Shown here piece after piece: positions 1 to 8,054 of a DNA stretch of 16,239 nucleotides. Source of the DNA: Candidatus Zixiibacteriota bacterium (GTDB taxonomy: Bacteria > Zixibacteria > MSB-5A5 > GN15 > FEB-12); NCBI GenBank assembly GCA_029932795.1, contig JAOZPL010000010.1, forward strand, positions 1-16,239, in the 5' to 3' direction. The first letter of the stretch is position 1, and each line of letters starts with the position of its first letter. A program made the translations under genes and the position numbers. The notes beneath the pieces were generated by a model. It saw only the letters and a program-made list of their open reading frames with translations. It had not been told where the DNA came from and did no database searches.

Positions 1-2
1 GG

Positions 3-29
3 ATTGTCGAACTGGCGGAAGAGATCTAG
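3..29 (+). CDS. Possible 3' end of a rightward gene cut by the window edge
   Basis: Reading from base 3, the frame encodes IVELAEEI followed by a TAG stop. These residues would suit an amphipathic C-terminal helix of a protein that starts outside the window. Nothing else supports it: the stretch is only nine codons and the product cannot be identified. If real, the gene converges on the lipoprotein gene that ends at base 89. Confidence 0.2.
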   Translation: MVELAEEI

Positions 30-88
30 CAACCAAATCCGAACGCGCGGGCTACCGGACGGCGTGAAAGAGATCAGGGAGGTCTCAG

Positions 89-502
89 CTACGGGAACAC
101 GACAGCAATCCCGGTAGCAGTCTTTTCGGTAACTACGCGCCGCCGCGTGCCGACCACATGCTTTCGCCAGGGTCCACGACCAACAACAGCGTGATGCTTC
201 TCAAGATAGACATTCCTCTCGATGTCGTAGTCAACAAGCATGACACCATCGGCTCCAATGGCCCGGGCTTTTATCATCAAAAGGGTGTCAAGTTCCGGAC
301 GACGCGCCTTTCTGCCGAGTTTCGCCTCAATCACACCGATCACCCGGTGAGGACGTGTTATCCTGTCACGTCGGAAAACAACACTGGCGTTTTTCGGCTT
401 TGCTTTGCAGATGTAAGTACTGTCCGTGCTAATAAACCTTACGTTTGAACTGCAGCCGACCAGAAAGATCGCCATGGTCACAATGATTGCTAACCGTTTC
501 AT
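89..502 (-). CDS. Small predicted lipoprotein, function unknown
   Basis: A 137-residue exported protein. The start at 502 is chosen because AGGGAGAG lies just upstream at good spacing and because the protein then begins with a compact signal: Met-Lys-Arg, a hydrophobic stretch, and a lipobox LVGC with the lipidated Cys at residue 17. A longer frame to 538 would add 12 polar residues before the signal and has no ribosome site. The mature part contains a segment reading ARAIGADGVMLVDYD, which resembles the repeated alanine/GAD/V pattern of small YbjQ-like or DUF4156-like envelope proteins. I cannot assign a family with confidence. The C-terminal third is basic, with RRRVV. It has its own promoter (527-554) and lies 69 bases beyond the corA stop, so it is probably a separate transcript. 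It could be an outer-membrane or periplasmic stress lipoprotein, but this is a guess. Confidence 0.75.
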   Translation of the reverse strand: MKRLAIIVTMAIFLVGCSSNVRFISTDSTYICKAKPKNASVVFRRDRITRPHRVIGVIEAKLGRKARRPELDTLLMIKARAIGADGVMLVDYDIERNVYLEKHHAVVGRGPWRKHVVGTRRRVVTEKTATGIAVVFP

Positions 503-526
503 GGATACTCTCCCTGAGAGGTGTGC

Positions 527-554
527 GTTATACGACAATTATCGGCTTATTCAA
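527..554 (-). promoter_or_regulatory. Predicted sigma70-type promoter for the small lipoprotein
   Basis: Reading leftward, a -35 element TTGAAT (549-554) is followed after 16 bases by a -10 element TATAAC (527-532). Transcription would start near 520, leaving an 18-base leader that holds the ribosome site of the gene starting at 502. The -10 matches consensus at five of six positions. It sits in the gap after corA, so the lipoprotein need not depend on the corA transcript. Confidence 0.5.
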
Positions 555-571
555 GAAGTTCTAACATGTTC

Positions 572-1540
572 TCAGATCCACTTCTTCTTGCGGAAAAAGA
601 TGATCATTCCCAGCACCACCAGCAGAATAAGCCCCAGGGATATGAAGTAGCCATGTTCGAAGTGCAGCTCCGGCATGTTCTCGAAGTTCATCCCCCAGAG
701 GCCCACCAGGAAGGTCGGCGGGATAAAAAGGGCCGTCAGGATGGTCAGAACTTTAATAATGTCGTTGGTTTTGGTCGAGACTGATGAATAATATATCTCC
801 AGCGACGAATTGAGAATCTCCCGGTGCATATCGGCCATATCGTTGACTCTGGCCAGGTGGTCATGAATGTCAGAGAAATACCGTCGAAGGTTGTCCGAGA
901 TAAGCGGATAGTCCTGATGGGAGAGCTGATTGACGACTTCGATTTGTGGCATCGTGATTCTTTTTAACTGGACAATATCCCGTCGGAGGGTAAAGATCGA
1001 TTTGAGGGTTTCCTCGTCCGGCTGACCGAGCACGTCTTCCTCAACCTGGTCAACCTCGTACTCGATAATGTCGAGCGTAGAGTTGTAGTTGTCCACCGCC
1101 GTGTCAACAATTGCGTGGAACAGGAAATCGGCACCACGGGTCATCAGACGTTCATCCCGCTCCGCCCGACTGTGGAGGTAATCAAAGATCCGGTGATCGT
1201 CGTACCGGACTGTGACCAGGGAGTTGCGACAGAGGAACAGGTCGAGTTCGCTGATTTTCAGTCCTTCTTGCCGGCCGACAAAGTCAACCAGATGAAACAC
1301 CAGAAAGAGGTACCTTTCATAGTCGTCGATCTTGGTCCGGGATTTCTCCGAGATGACGTCCTCAATCGCCAGGGGATGGAATTTGAAGTCGTGGGTCAGG
1401 ACGAATGACTCTTTGTCTGTCGGTTTGCTCATGTCAATCCAAAGCACCGACTGTTCAGCGGCAATCAACCTGTCAAAATCCGCAATGCCATCGATTATCC
1501 TGACACCTTCGTCGGGAAGATAGTAAAACGACCTGATCAT
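572..1540 (-). CDS. corA: CorA-family magnesium/cobalt transport protein
   Basis: A 322-residue inner-membrane divalent cation channel of the CorA/MIT family, of normal length for this family. The N-terminal ~250 residues form the soluble cytoplasmic domain, rich in charged helices. The C-terminus has two membrane helices, about residues 262-282 and 297-316. The signature GMN motif stands at residues 283-285, followed by NFENMPEL in the short periplasmic loop, as in canonical CorA where it forms the selectivity filter. The C-terminal tail RKKKWI is basic, consistent with a cytoplasmic end. The start ATG at 1540 is preceded by AGGAGGAG and overlaps the stop of the flippase-like gene as ATGA (1540-1537). 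The ribosome site lies inside the last codons of that gene, so translation is probably coupled. No frameshift or missing key residue is seen. Substrate preference between Mg and Co cannot be read from sequence. Confidence 0.95.
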   Translation of the reverse strand: MIRSFYYLPDEGVRIIDGIADFDRLIAAEQSVLWIDMSKPTDKESFVLTHDFKFHPLAIEDVISEKSRTKIDDYERYLFLVFHLVDFVGRQEGLKISELDLFLCRNSLVTVRYDDHRIFDYLHSRAERDERLMTRGADFLFHAIVDTAVDNYNSTLDIIEYEVDQVEEDVLGQPDEETLKSIFTLRRDIVQLKRITMPQIEVVNQLSHQDYPLISDNLRRYFSDIHDHLARVNDMADMHREILNSSLEIYYSSVSTKTNDIIKVLTILTALFIPPTFLVGLWGMNFENMPELHFEHGYFISLGLILLVVLGMIIFFRKKKWI

Positions 1541-2592
1541 ACTTTCTCCTCCTCGACGTATGTACCATTTTCAGAAATTCGTTCAAGGATAATCTCATGT
1601 TCGTGTTCCCGGCGAATCTCTCGCAGAGAGAGTTTCTCAAAATGAACAAACCATAAGCTAAGAACAAACATGGGCAACAGGTCCAGAAGATGCAGGGCAA
1701 GTGCAAACAGCACAGCATCGGAACGCCCAATGGAAAAAGCAGCCAGCGACGTGCTCACGGCCACTTCGAAAGTGCCTGCGTTACCGGGAGTCACAGGGAT
1801 CAACAGTACGATGGTATTGATAATCATGACCACCACAGCCGAGGCAAAGGGCAGCTGAAAACCAAACGACCCGAAAAGAAAATAGATGACCAGAATGTGA
1901 CTTGTCCAGGACACCAGTGAATACAAGAGAGAGCCGATCAGATGCTGGGAAGAACGCAGCAGCTCAATTCCCTTGATGAAGGAGCGGATGAATTTTTTTG
2001 TAGTAATATATGTGCCCGGCCACCGTTCTCTAAAACGTTGCCGACCGACCTGCTCCAGTCGCTCTTGAAAGTGCAGTATCAGATACAGTGCAATAACCAC
2101 AAGCAAGGTGGCACCCGACACGATATAGCTGACAAAACGATATTCAGCAGGGAATGGAAACACCAGCGAAGTGAAAAAGATGAACACTATGAGACTGATG
2201 GCATCGAAAACCACTTCCAGGATCATGGTGGAAAAGACGAACGTTTTGCGCAATCGGACTTTTCGCGCAAAGAGAATGAGACGGCCAACCTGTCCCGTAA
2301 GTGCCGGCATCGCAATATTAAGTACCTGCCCCGCCGCATACAGGGTCACAGCCCGCGAGCAAGGGACTGAAATCTGTTGGGAGATTATTAGTTTCCACCT
2401 GAGTCCTCTCAGGATGACAAAGACAAAAGAGACAACGACCGCTAAAAGAAGATACGTCAGACTGACACGTGACAGCAGCATCTCAATTTCTGATATCCTG
2501 ATATCCTTGAGACAAAAGACCAGCAGGACAAGGCCGACAAGCCCACCCCAGAACTGCTTTTTTTTCCAGAAGGTCATCATGCGCTGCACCAC
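1537..2592 (-). CDS. Flippase-like membrane protein, LPG synthase TM / UPF0104 family
   Basis: A polytopic inner-membrane protein of 351 residues with about eight hydrophobic segments. It fits the lysylphosphatidylglycerol-synthase transmembrane family (UPF0104, AglD-like). Signature features visible are two arginines in LRGLRW (62, 65), LNIAMPALTGQVGR (91-104), the acidic pair E126 and D130, and PVTPGNAGTFE (266-276), which matches the family's P-x-G-x-x-G-x-x-E loop. It lacks the C-terminal aminoacyl-transferase domain of full MprF. It is therefore more likely a lipid or lipid-linked-glycan flippase-like protein than a lysyl-PG synthase. The start is uncertain: the longest form begins with GTG at 2592, while ATG codons at 2580 and 2577 are equally possible; none has a clear ribosome site. 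A strong promoter lies 21-49 bases upstream of the GTG. The 3' end overlaps corA by four bases. Confidence 0.85.
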   Translation of the reverse strand: MVQRMMTFWKKKQFWGGLVGLVLLVFCLKDIRISEIEMLLSRVSLTYLLLAVVVSFVFVILRGLRWKLIISQQISVPCSRAVTLYAAGQVLNIAMPALTGQVGRLILFARKVRLRKTFVFSTMILEVVFDAISLIVFIFFTSLVFPFPAEYRFVSYIVSGATLLVVIALYLILHFQERLEQVGRQRFRERWPGTYITTKKFIRSFIKGIELLRSSQHLIGSLLYSLVSWTSHILVIYFLFGSFGFQLPFASAVVVMIINTIVLLIPVTPGNAGTFEVAVSTSLAAFSIGRSDAVLFALALHLLDLLPMFVLSLWFVHFEKLSLREIRREHEHEIILERISENGTYVEEEKV

Positions 2593-2612
2593 AAGCCGTC
2601 ACACAAACGACG

Positions 2613-2641
2613 AAGATAGATTATTGCCCCAGGAGTGTCAA
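2613..2641 (-). promoter_or_regulatory. Near-consensus sigma70-type promoter for the flippase-like gene and corA
   Basis: Leftward, a perfect -35 TTGACA (2636-2641) and a -10 TATCTT (2613-2618) are separated by exactly 17 bases. The start would be near 2606, giving a leader of about 14 bases to the GTG at 2592 or 26 to the ATG at 2580. It falls in the only sizeable gap (2593-2673) between batE and the flippase-like gene, and so marks a new transcription unit after the bat operon. No hairpin terminator was found in this gap, so some read-through from the bat operon is possible. Confidence 0.7.
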
Positions 2642-2673
2642 TTAAATAAAGGGGATACGGGCGAGCTAACTCT

Positions 2674-3426
2674 TTATACGACAGCAATTAATTCCTTGCG
2701 AATCCAACCGCGACGCTTGTTTTGAAACAGAACGTTGAAGTAATCACCCGATTCGGAAAGGATCTCTACGACCAGACCGGGAGCCGCCTCCAGCTCGATG
2801 TCCGACTGCTCCGACGGTCCTGTCCGCACCGGACAATCTTCCGCCACCAACACTGCCCGGCTGGTAAGATAATCATGCCGGTACTTGAAGCTGGTGACGA
2901 ACGAAAAGACAAGCAGCAGCACCAGGGTAGTGATAATACCGGCGCGCAGGGCACTGTTTCGCAAGCCCACCCCAAAGCGCAGGATAAGCAAACAGAACAG
3001 CAAGACGAAAGCCAGCGATGATATCCAGGCCAGTGTATTAAGGCGATACGGCTCGACAGCCGATTCGAGAAAGGACTTGATGGGATTGATCTGGACGCCA
3101 GCCATCTGCACTCTTGTGAAGCTCCTGGCGAACTCCAGATTGCTTACGATATCATTATCGGCAGGATCAAGTCGCCTGGCTCGCAGGTAGTAGAGGATGG
3201 CATGTCCCAGATCGCCGTTTTTGAAATAGGCATTGCCAAGGTTGAAATAGAGCGCCGGCGATTCCTCGCCTTGATCCAGAATCCGCAGATAGAGATCGAT
3301 AGCCTTGCTATATTCCCTGGCTTCGTACAGTTCGTTCGCCGCGCGGAAGTCTTCTTCAGGCGTTGCCAGACAGGTTGCCGACAGGAACGAAACGATCAAC
3401 AAGGCGATCATCAGACTCAATAACAT
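2674..3426 (-). CDS. batE: BatE-like protein: TPR, two membrane helices, SH3-like domain
   Basis: A 250-residue membrane protein ending the bat operon. Domain order: cleavable signal or N-terminal helix (1-22, MLLSLMIALLIVSFLSATCLA); TPR-type repeats at about 24-90, including YFNLGNAYFKNGDLGHAI; two membrane helices at about 132-150 and 162-182; and a bacterial SH3-like domain at about 192-247, with CPVRTGPSE, GDYFNV and GWIRKE. This is the classic BatE architecture. I chose the ATG at 3426: it lies one base after the batD stop (3428-3430), and the reading back to 3435 starts with TTG. The ribosome site GGTGGGGTGA lies inside the last batD codons, so coupling to batD is likely. Family role: periplasmic TPR and SH3 parts probably contact other Bat proteins or their substrates. 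The biochemical function is not established. Confidence 0.9.
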   Translation of the reverse strand: MLLSLMIALLIVSFLSATCLATPEEDFRAANELYEAREYSKAIDLYLRILDQGEESPALYFNLGNAYFKNGDLGHAILYYLRARRLDPADNDIVSNLEFARSFTRVQMAGVQINPIKSFLESAVEPYRLNTLAWISSLAFVLLFCLLILRFGVGLRNSALRAGIITTLVLLLVFSFVTSFKYRHDYLTSRAVLVAEDCPVRTGPSEQSDIELEAAPGLVVEILSESGDYFNVLFQNKRRGWIRKELIAVV

Positions 3427-3427
3427 T

Positions 3428-5239
3428 CTACACAAATTTCACCCCACCAATCCTGACCATGATTTCCTCAGCCATCTTCAGCGCCCGATCAATCTTCTCA
3501 TCAGTGATCGTAGATGGAGCAAAGCGAGCGAAATCACACTCCTGAAGGAACCTGAGCATATCGGGAACGAGTTCTTCATCATCTGACCGTCCGGCTAATA
3601 ACTCCGCCAGCCGCTCGCTAGTCAGACCATACGGGGAGATGTTCAGTTTGTCCGCGATATACGAAATCAAAGCCAGCGAAATCTCAGCATGAAACTCGCT
3701 CGCTTTATCCACCGAGGCTATTGATTTAGCCCTGGCCAGTCGCCGACGCGCTTCCCGCCAGGCAGCTCGTGATCGCGCATAGCCCACATCCGCCGCCAGC
3801 CGTTCCCGACGACGTCGGGCTACGACCATCCCGATCATAACCAGCACCGGCAGCGCGTTCACCACCAGATAAACCGGGCTGAAAATGATAAGTTGCCCAA
3901 CCGGTCTGAGCTTACCTATCTTTTCTTTAATGTAGCGAATATCCGACGCGCGGGAACCAATAGTCATATCAGGCACAATGTAGGGAACCTCGGGCCCGGC
4001 AACGTAACCCTCAGGTTTGCGAACGTTCAGAGTGATGGTACGGGTGCGGACGGTTTGGTATTGTTGCTTGTACGGATCGAAGTAGGTGAAACTAACGGAA
4101 GGTATCATCAGGCGGCCCGGCTTCTTTGGAATGAACACCTCCTCGAATACCTTCGTGCCGCCGATCCTGTCTTTCAGCTTGGAGATGTTTTCACTGCTGG
4201 ATGCCCGGTAGACACGGAAATCATCCAGTTCCGGAAGTGTCGGTTCCGCCACAGACTTGATATTCCCCACACCGCTGATCTTGAAAGTCACCGACACCGG
4301 TTGGTTAACTTCTATCTCGGTCTTATTAGCAGATGCGGAGATACTGAACTCGCCGATGGTGCCGGTGAAATCTTTCGGCCGACCGGCGGTTGGCAGCGGT
4401 TTCACGTCAATCTCAATTGGGCGGGAGCGCATGGTAATTTCCTGACCGCGCCCGAACAGCCCGAAAACGTCGAACGGATCACGCGAACGACGTGACCGTC
4501 CGGCAATCGTAGCGGTGATGGCGGACCGACCGATGGTGAGCTTTCCGGTCTGGGTCGGGAAAAGGGCATACTTACGTTCAATAACCTTGTAAGTACGTCC
4601 TTTGATCGTCTGGTAGTATGGCGCTTTGTTTCCCAGTACTTCTGTCCAGAAACCGGTCATGGTTGGTTCTTGAAGTTCGGGAGAACCATAATGCTGCACA
4701 GCAAAACAGATTCTGAGGGTAAGTGTGACCTGCTGATTGACGAACGGATGCTTGTTGTCAACCACTGCTTCCATGAAGTAGTCTCTTGTTTTCCCCTGCG
4801 AGTCGGTGGCTCTCTGATCGAGCTTCGGCGACGTCGCCCTCCCGGAACTGGCCACCGTTAGCTGCACAGCATTCCCCTCATATCTCTTGTTCTGGTGGAC
4901 GACAGCAATGCGGCTGATCGGGAAGGTACCGGGCTTAAGCGGTAACAGCAAATAGCGGTAAGTCACGGAGGCACTGACTTTCCCATTGACAATACTGATA
5001 TTACTGGAGCGCCCCTGAGAATAGACCTCAAACATGGACAGTGTCGGCATCTGCGGAGCCGGGAGATTCTGTGTCTCACCAATGATTTCCACCTGCAGTG
5101 TGGCCTGCTCGTCCATACCAATTGTATCGCGGTCAATCGAGACGACTACCTGAATGTCATCCTGTGCCGCCAGCTCCTGCGATAAAAGAGCCGGCAGGCC
5201 GAGAATCACGAGCAAGTATATCGATGCAAGTAGACGCAT
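3428..5239 (-). CDS. batD: BatD, full-length oxygen-tolerance (Bat) protein
   Basis: A 603-residue single-pass envelope protein. A signal peptide covers about 1-25 (ends near ELAAQ). The periplasmic part (about 26-445) is made of Ig-like beta domains, with PQMPTLSMFEVYSQGRS near 62-78 and the BatD-type loop RDPFDVFGLFGRG at 253-265. A membrane helix runs at about 449-473, followed by RRRR. The C-terminal cytoplasmic helical domain (about 491-603) contains LARAK (501), LTSERLAELL (539-548) and FLQECDFARFAP (564-575). That domain is shared with two shorter proteins in the same operon (12806-11946 and 9076-8051). Start ATG at 5239 has GAGG five bases upstream, nine bases after the batC stop. BatD is found with BatA/B/C/E in aerotolerance operons; its action is unknown, but a scaffold linking periplasm and cytoplasm fits the topology. 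Confidence 0.93.
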   Translation of the reverse strand: MRLLASIYLLVILGLPALLSQELAAQDDIQVVVSIDRDTIGMDEQATLQVEIIGETQNLPAPQMPTLSMFEVYSQGRSSNISIVNGKVSASVTYRYLLLPLKPGTFPISRIAVVHQNKRYEGNAVQLTVASSGRATSPKLDQRATDSQGKTRDYFMEAVVDNKHPFVNQQVTLTLRICFAVQHYGSPELQEPTMTGFWTEVLGNKAPYYQTIKGRTYKVIERKYALFPTQTGKLTIGRSAITATIAGRSRRSRDPFDVFGLFGRGQEITMRSRPIEIDVKPLPTAGRPKDFTGTIGEFSISASANKTEIEVNQPVSVTFKISGVGNIKSVAEPTLPELDDFRVYRASSSENISKLKDRIGGTKVFEEVFIPKKPGRLMIPSVSFTYFDPYKQQYQTVRTRTITLNVRKPEGYVAGPEVPYIVPDMTIGSRASDIRYIKEKIGKLRPVGQLIIFSPVYLVVNALPVLVMIGMVVARRRRERLAADVGYARSRAAWREARRRLARAKSIASVDKASEFHAEISLALISYIADKLNISPYGLTSERLAELLAGRSDDEELVPDMLRFLQECDFARFAPSTITDEKIDRALKMAEEIMVRIGGVKFV

Positions 5240-5248
5240 GGTGCCTCG

Positions 5249-5968
5249 TTACCAGTCCTTGCCGGTGTACTCCCCCGTCGCCCGATGCCGCCGAACCTGT
5301 TTTTGAATATCCTGTTCGTCATCCTTGAGGGCATTCAGAATTCGTTCAGCATCTTCCCTGGACATCTCTTCTTGTTCCTGAGCCTGTTGTTGCTGCTGTT
5401 GTTGCTGCTGATTCTGTTGCTTGTCCTGTTGCTGCTGCTGTTGTTGATCCTGTTGTTCGTCCTGTTTCCCCTGCTGCTCCTGATCCTTCTGTTGTTCCTG
5501 CTGCTGCTGCTGATCCTGAGGCTGCGGCTTCAATTGTTCCTTGAGCATTTTACGGGCCAGCTCCAAGTTGAATTTGGCATCCATGTCGTTGGGGTTGATG
5601 TTGAGCGAGTTCTCGTAACTTCCAATCGCCTTCTGGTAGTCACCTATCCGGAAGTAGGTATTGCCGAGGTTATAGTGCGCTGCCGCCTCGAGGTTGATGT
5701 CCGTGCTGTTGAGCGCGCGTGTGTACTTGTCAACAGCTCCCTCGTATTTCCCCTGCTGATACAGTGCACCGCCGATGTTATAGTCCAGCTTCGGTGATTC
5801 GGGGATCTCAGCCTCAGCAATATGGTACTTTTCCAGCGCGCTCTCGTAGTCACCACTCAAGAACGCTTCGTTTCCCTGTCTGACCACATCGACGTAATCC
5901 TCGGCAGCTGCGGAGGACACGCCCAGAGAGGCCAGCGACAGGATCACGAGACTAAGCAACTGGCGCAT
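5249..5968 (-). CDS. batC: BatC: TPR protein with Gln-rich tail
   Basis: A 239-residue exported TPR protein. The start at 5968 is supported by AAGGAG eight bases upstream and yields a proper signal peptide (MRQLLSLVILSLASLGVSSA, cleavage near AAA-ED). A longer frame to 6016 lacks these. Three TPR units cover about 26-127, the last with HYNLGNTYFRIGDYQKAI. Residues 148-200 are a low-complexity linker dominated by Gln with Glu, Lys and Asp. The C-terminus has AERILNALKDDEQDIQKQVRR (as two parts around 207-227), matching the short conserved BatC tail. The gene begins inside the end of batB: its ATG lies 14 bases before the first base of the batB stop. Translational coupling is therefore probable. 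The TPR array likely docks onto other Bat proteins or clients in the periplasm; this is inference. Confidence 0.92.
   Translation of the reverse strand: MRQLLSLVILSLASLGVSSAAAEDYVDVVRQGNEAFLSGDYESALEKYHIAEAEIPESPKLDYNIGGALYQQGKYEGAVDKYTRALNSTDINLEAAAHYNLGNTYFRIGDYQKAIGSYENSLNINPNDMDAKFNLELARKMLKEQLKPQPQDQQQQQEQQKDQEQQGKQDEQQDQQQQQQQDKQQNQQQQQQQQQAQEQEEMSREDAERILNALKDDEQDIQKQVRRHRATGEYTGKDW
5369..5527 (-). repeat. CAG/CAA-rich low-complexity tract encoding the BatC Gln-rich linker
   Basis: About 159 bases built from mixed CAG and CAA codons, with scattered GAA, GAT and AAG, encode BatC residues 148-200. Runs reach nine consecutive Gln. On the opposite strand the tract reads as an artificial leucine-rich frame. 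Such tracts can change length by slippage, though the mixing of CAG and CAA should slow this. Confidence 0.85.
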
Positions 5969-6983
5969 CACGCTGACTCCTTGTCGGTTTCTTCCTCTCC
6001 GGCAGAAAGAACTCACCGACTATCAGAAACATCGCAATCAACAACGGCCACTGGTAGCGGTCATCATACCTGGTGACCAACGTACCCTCGAGTTCCTTCT
6101 TTTCCAACTTTGAAATCTCCGTAAAGATCTTATCCAGTTCCATCTCCCCGGCGGTAGCATGATAGTATTTCCCGCCTGTCGCCAGAGAGATCGTCTGTAG
6201 AGTCGTTTCATCCAGCCTGGAGACGACTACCTCCCCCTTCTCGTCCTTCTTAAAACCGACCTGTTTGCCGTTGCGATCAAGAACTGGTATCGGTTCTCCG
6301 GCGGGGCTCCCGATACCGACGGTGTATATTTTAATGCCGTCCTTTCTGGCCTCCTTGGCGGCTTCTTCGGTGGTCCCAGTGTGATCCTCACCATCGGTCA
6401 GCAACAGCAGCACCTTGTGCTTTTTTTCTTTCTGGCTGAAGGAACGTCGAGCGACATCAATTGCGGATGACAGTGACGTTCCCTGGATCGATACCGACCT
6501 GATGTCCATTGCCTCCAGAAGCATCCGAGCGGCGGAATAATCCAGAGTAAGCGGGCATTGCACAAACGCTTCCCCGGCAAAGGCCACCAGCCCGATGCGA
6601 TCTCCCGCCAGCCGGTCGATGATACTGCGGATCTCCTGTTTGGCTTTCTCCAGACGGTTCGGCTTCATATCCTGGGCCAACATGGAGTTGGAGACATCCA
6701 AAGCGACGATAACGTCAATCCCTTCCCTCTTGAGGAGCTCCAGATGCGTGCCGAACTGCAGGCGGGCCAGCGTCACAGACAGAAACACCAGCGCCAGCAG
6801 CAGGAGGACAGCTTTGGTTCGCTGTCTGGCAAATGAGATATACGGCGCCGTTTTCATAAGCAATGGGAGATCCCCAAACCGTGCCAGCAGTTTTTTCTTT
6901 CTGGCCACCGCCCAGAAGACGAAGATGGTCATCAAGAAAACACCTGTCAGAATCAGAAAACCTGTCGGCTCGGCAAAGCGCAT
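5952..6983 (-). CDS. batB: BatB: VWA-domain membrane protein
   Basis: A 343-residue protein with two N-terminal membrane helices (about 8-26 and 57-73), a VWA domain (about 88-290) and a C-terminal membrane helix (about 313-328). The metal-ion site (MIDAS) is complete: D96-x-S98-x-S100 in DVSNS, T169 in GTSLSSA, and D197 in TDGED. The domain should therefore bind a divalent cation and a protein ligand. It follows batA after a 24-base gap and its ATG has GAGGG at close spacing. Its last 17 bases overlap the beginning of batC. The two-helix N-terminus plus VWA plus C-terminal helix is the standard BatA/BatB arrangement. The BatB assignment rather than a second BatA rests on gene order. Family knowledge: VWA proteins beside MoxR ATPases act as adaptors that present substrates or modulate the ATPase. 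The partner here is not known. Confidence 0.92.
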   Translation of the reverse strand: MRFAEPTGFLILTGVFLMTIFVFWAVARKKKLLARFGDLPLLMKTAPYISFARQRTKAVLLLLALVFLSVTLARLQFGTHLELLKREGIDVIVALDVSNSMLAQDMKPNRLEKAKQEIRSIIDRLAGDRIGLVAFAGEAFVQCPLTLDYSAARMLLEAMDIRSVSIQGTSLSSAIDVARRSFSQKEKKHKVLLLLTDGEDHTGTTEEAAKEARKDGIKIYTVGIGSPAGEPIPVLDRNGKQVGFKKDEKGEVVVSRLDETTLQTISLATGGKYYHATAGEMELDKIFTEISKLEKKELEGTLVTRYDDRYQWPLLIAMFLIVGEFFLPERKKPTRSQRDAPVA

Positions 6984-7007
6984 ACTACCCTCATAATCCC
7001 CGAAGGT

Positions 7008-8054
7008 TCACGGAAGCTTCCGGAAACAGGTGTTGGCCAGAATCATTTCCAGAACCAGAAGCAGCAACCCAGCATATACAAAGTAGTAAAACAACTCCTT
7101 GTACTGCATGTGAGCTGACACTTTTATCTCAGTCTTTTCCATCTCATCGATTCTGTCATAAATCTCTTCCAGCTCATCGCCGGAACGAGCCCGGAAGTAT
7201 TTCCCGTCTGTTTCCGCAGCTATCTTTTTGAGTGTCTCCTCATCGATCCGGGTTGGCTGGTAGACATAGCGTTTACCGAAGATTGGATCCTGGTAAGGAT
7301 ACATGGCATTACCAGGTTTACCTGCACCGATAGTGTAAATCTTGATATCGAAGGCTTTTGCAAGATTGGCGGCTGTAAGCGGATCGATCTCACCGGCGTT
7401 ATTATCACCATCCGTCAAAAGGATCATTATTTTTGACTTCGCTTTTGATTCACGAAGCCGATTGACACCGTTGGCTATAGCCATTCCGATAGCGGTGCCG
7501 TCTTCAATGATACCGAAATCAATCTGATCGACAAAGCGAAGCAGCACGCCGTAGTCAACTGTCAGCGGACACTGTGTGAACGAGTAGCGCGCGAAGACGA
7601 TCAGTCCGATACGGTCGTTGACCCGCTTATTCACGAACTTCTTCAACTCTTCCTTGGCAACATAGAGACGGTTGTGCGGTTTGAAATCTTCCGCCTGCAT
7701 CGAGGAGGACACATCCAGGCACATCATAATGTCCACACCCTCGGAGGTTACTTGTCTGATCTCGGTACCTGAGCGCGGACGGGCAAAGGCCACAACAAAC
7801 AGCGCCACAGCCAGGACGCGCAGAATGACCAGAATGAAACGGTACCGCTGTCGACTGGATGCTGCTGCCCGACTGACAATCCGAATATCAGAATACCGAA
7901 CTGTAGCCGCGTGGTGCCGCTTGCGGCGCAAGTAATAAAGAAGCATACCGGCCAAGACCACCGCCCCCAGCAGGAATATTACTTGTGGCGGCATGGTTAT
8001 ATCGACGACGTCAAAAAAGTTCAGACCAAGACCATAGAATTCTATATTATTCAT
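7008..8054 (-). CDS. batA: BatA: VWA-domain membrane protein
   Basis: A 348-residue paralogue of the next gene, with an N-terminal membrane helix at about 24-42, a second at about 73-91, a VWA domain (about 106-310) and a C-terminal helix (about 325-342). The MIDAS residues are intact: D114, S116 and S118 in DVSSS, T187 in DGTAIG, and D215 in TDGDN. The start ATG at 8054 forms an ATGA overlap with the stop of the upstream gene, and GGGAGG lies five bases before it, giving a strong, coupled site. The sequence FARYSFTQCPLTVDYG is shared in pattern with BatB (FAGEAFVQCPLTLDYS), showing common descent by duplication. It probably forms a membrane complex with BatB and receives MoxR/DUF58 action on the cytoplasmic side. 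The loop around 248-267 (YPYQDPIFGKRYVYQPTRI) has a longer insert than the equivalent part of BatB. Confidence 0.92.
   Translation of the reverse strand: MNNIEFYGLGLNFFDVVDITMPPQVIFLLGAVVLAGMLLYYLRRKRHHAATVRYSDIRIVSRAAASSRQRYRFILVILRVLAVALFVVAFARPRSGTEIRQVTSEGVDIMMCLDVSSSMQAEDFKPHNRLYVAKEELKKFVNKRVNDRIGLIVFARYSFTQCPLTVDYGVLLRFVDQIDFGIIEDGTAIGMAIANGVNRLRESKAKSKIMILLTDGDNNAGEIDPLTAANLAKAFDIKIYTIGAGKPGNAMYPYQDPIFGKRYVYQPTRIDEETLKKIAAETDGKYFRARSGDELEEIYDRIDEMEKTEIKVSAHMQYKELFYYFVYAGLLLLVLEMILANTCFRKLP

Noticed and set aside
70..86. Hairpin GAGATC-AGGGA-GGTCTC as a terminator at the left edge
   Set aside because: The stem is short with a G-U pair, and no T-run follows on the right. On the left strand one pair is lost and only three T follow.
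3893..4495. A 200-residue rightward open frame opposite batD
   Set aside because: It lies fully antisense to a well-supported BatD gene, has no ribosome site or recognisable domain, and its composition is that expected for a shadow frame.
5285..5797. A rightward frame with a very long leucine run, looking like a membrane helix
   Set aside because: The leucines are the reverse complement of the BatC Gln codons. The batC frame has signal peptide, TPRs and conserved tail, so this frame is an artefact.
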